In this document: one piece after another, positions 62,898 through 64,000 of the stretch
Numbering within the stretch: position 1 is the stretch's first letter
Layout of the letters: each line of letters starts with the position of its first letter
Assembly (NCBI GenBank): GCA_016191205.1
Contig: JACPPB010000009.1
Span: forward strand, 124,001-188,000
Origin: Gammaproteobacteria bacterium
GTDB lineage: Bacteria; Pseudomonadota; Gammaproteobacteria; Pseudomonadales; Porticoccaceae
Length of the DNA stretch: 64,000 nucleotides
Reading direction: 5' to 3'
Notes under the pieces: model-generated
What the model was told of the DNA's origin: nothing
Database searches by the model: none
What the model saw: only the letters and a program-made list of their open reading frames with translations
Position numbers and translations under genes: made by a program

Positions 62898-63222
62898 GGG
62901 GTAGCCTCGTTTAAACGCGATGGTCAGGGCCGATCCGAGCGAACCCTTCCATCGACAACGCTACACCAGTGCCCGGGCTTTGGAGGTGAATTGGATCAAG
63001 GATGTGACACGGACCCGCTAAATGCCTTAACTGATATTGACCGGCGACAAGTGGGGCTGAGTTGCCGTGCGGGTTCCAGGCAAATCTGTGCGTCGCTGCC
63101 CTCGGCACAAATCGCGATCGAAATTCGATAACGGACTGTCGGTCCACTGTCGATCCGCGCCACTTGGCCAGTGGGCGGCCCGGTGGTTGGGCGAGGGGAC
63201 GTCTGCGTGGTCAGGCCGGAAA
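62898..63222. other. 325-bp region upstream of the secreted-protein gene
   Basis: No supported gene. ATCGAA-A-TTCGAT (63117-63129) is a 13-bp palindrome about 220 bp before the secreted-protein start. The region also precedes the second small-RNA candidate on the opposite strand, so it may hold divergent promoters. Confidence 0.4.
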
Positions 63223-63382
63223 AAATTCTGGCGTGGGTGTGAACTTTTCCGGGCCTGCCCGGGTCTCATCCCGTGCAAGTCAATCCCTCTTGTTGTGTTG
63301 TGTTGCGAGCGACCGGGATCCTCCCCCTCTAGGCTCTCCCGGTCCAACCTTTGAGCGGCATCACCCGATGCCGCTTTTTTTT
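63223..63382 (+). ncRNA. Candidate small RNA, copy 2 (C-rich-loop family)
   Basis: Same layout as copy 1. SL1 is identical (63256-63277). SL2 (63311-63344) has an 8-bp outer stem GACCGGGA/TCCCGGTC, a 1/3-nt internal loop and an inner stem CCT/AGG around the identical loop CCCCCTCT (63323-63330). SL3 (63355-63374) is followed by T8 (63375-63382). Compared with copy 1, G48-C67 (of 606xx) becomes A-T and A52-T61 becomes T-A, so pairing is kept while the sequence changes. It ends 9 bp before the convergent serA stop. Confidence 0.62.
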
Positions 63383-63391
63383 GCGTGCGAT

Positions 63392-64000
63392 TTACAGTTG
63401 ACGCACCCGGATCACGCCTTCGATGGCGGCGATCTGGTCCAGCGTGGACGGGTTCGGCGCCTGTTCCACATCGATGATGTTGTAGGCGATGTCGTCGCGA
63501 CTCTGGTTCACCAGATCCATCACATTGTTGTTGCAGTCGGCGATCACCGCCAGCACCTTGCCCAGCACCTTGGGGACATTGGCGTTGCAGAAGGTCAGCC
63601 GATAGCCGCCGTTGCGGGCCATGCGGGTGGTGGGGAAGTTGACCGAGTTGCGGATGTTGCCGTGTTCGAGAAACTCCATCAGCTGATCGGCCGCCATGAT
63701 GGCGCAGTTTTCCTCGGCTTCGGCGGTGCTGGCGCCGATGTGCGGCATGGCGATGACATTGTCGCGGCCGAGCAGTGCCGGCACCGGGAAGTCGGTGACG
63801 AAGCGGCGCACCTGGCCGCTGTCCAGCGCGCCGATGATGGCGCCGGGTTCGACAATTTCCTCGCGGGCGAAATTCAGCAGGACCGCGCCGGGCTTGAGCG
63901 AGCGCAGCGTCTCGCTGTTGATCATGTGGCGGGTGGCGCTCATGGCGGGGACATGCAGGGTGACGTAATCGGCGCGGGCCAGCAGACTTTGCAGGCTGTC
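63392..64000 (-). CDS. serA: D-3-phosphoglycerate dehydrogenase, C-terminal part (5' end outside window)
   Basis: 203 residues, open at the right window edge. NAD-domain end with LLARADYVTLHVPAM, LNFAREEIVEPGAI and the catalytic His in MPHIGASTAEAEENC, then a C-terminal ACT domain (LAVIADCNNNVMDLVNQSRDDIAYNIIDVEQ). First enzyme of serine synthesis; the ACT domain binds serine for feedback control. The convergent small-RNA candidate ends just beyond its stop. Confidence 0.93.
   Translation of the reverse strand, partial: DSLQSLLARADYVTLHVPAMSATRHMINSETLRSLKPGAVLLNFAREEIVEPGAIIGALDSGQVRRFVTDFPVPALLGRDNVIAMPHIGASTAEAEENCAIMAADQLMEFLEHGNIRNSVNFPTTRMARNGGYRLTFCNANVPKVLGKVLAVIADCNNNVMDLVNQSRDDIAYNIIDVEQAPNPSTLDQIAAIEGVIRVRQL

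Overview
The window (about 60% or more G+C, dense, long high-GC shadow frames) reads as chromosome of a heterotrophic gammaproteobacterium with Pseudomonas-like gene order. Supporting blocks are ppk-ppx next to trxA-rho, the lolB-ispE-tRNA-prs-rplY-pth-ychF row divergent from hemA-prfA-prmC, an aa3-type cytochrome oxidase cluster in the order coxB-coxA-cox11-coxC-DUF2909-SURF1-CxxxC protein-ctaA-ctaB-sco, and znuB-znuC-zur/znuA close to thrB and polA. FabY, the Pseudomonas-type initiating ketoacyl synthase, is also present. Genus cannot be fixed from the sequence alone. Lipid, steroid or terpenoid catabolism is suggested by a Baeyer-Villiger monooxygenase, two thiolase/DUF35 pairs, two class III CoA transferases, an aldehyde dehydrogenase, an LLM oxidoreductase, an SMP-30 lactonase-like protein and a DUF1329/DUF1302 envelope pair.

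Layout. 1-4260: 3' end of ppk, ppx, trxA, rho and a shared terminator. 4283-10817 (minus): thiolase, a degenerate HMG-CoA-synthase-like/DUF35 fusion, BVMO, an AbgT transporter and a glycine-zipper protein. 10974-17690 (minus): core translation, isoprenoid and envelope genes. 17855-21089: hemA-prfA-prmC. 21129-32668: mostly single metabolic genes, an RNA helicase, two YqjD/YqjE-like membrane proteins, an AraC-family regulator and fabY. 32861-41489: cytochrome c oxidase and its assembly factors. 41607-45079: a PilZ protein and the zinc uptake locus with two Zur-box-like palindromes. 45329-48481: DUF1329 and DUF1302, lower in G+C. 48593-52601: thrB and polA.

The accessory stretch 52602-55640 lies just behind polA. 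It holds hicAB followed by a second, diverged copy of the last 20 codons of polA, a chimeric DUF2442 gene, a broken REP-associated (RAYT) transposase and local tandem repeats. It then holds two consecutive integron gene cassettes with recognisable attC sites but no integrase in the window: one carries a SIR2-domain gene (probable NAD-consuming defence effector), the other a RelE/HigB-HigA-like toxin-antitoxin pair. The last attC is cut off exactly before its R' core, and a nearby inverted copy of the RAYT-associated repeat brackets the array.

55753-64000 returns to catabolism (CoA transferase, SMP-30, a Cys-less thiolase-like protein with its DUF35 partner, a cupin), then a secreted Cys-repeat protein and the 3' part of serA. 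Two homologous blocks of about 155 bp, each ending in a strong plus-strand intrinsic terminator, lie on either side of the secreted-protein gene. Both fold into the same three hairpins. The middle hairpin shows two compensatory base-pair changes while its 8-nt loop CCCCCTCT, complementary to a Shine-Dalgarno-like sequence, is invariant. I interpret them as a two-member small RNA family that I do not recognise.
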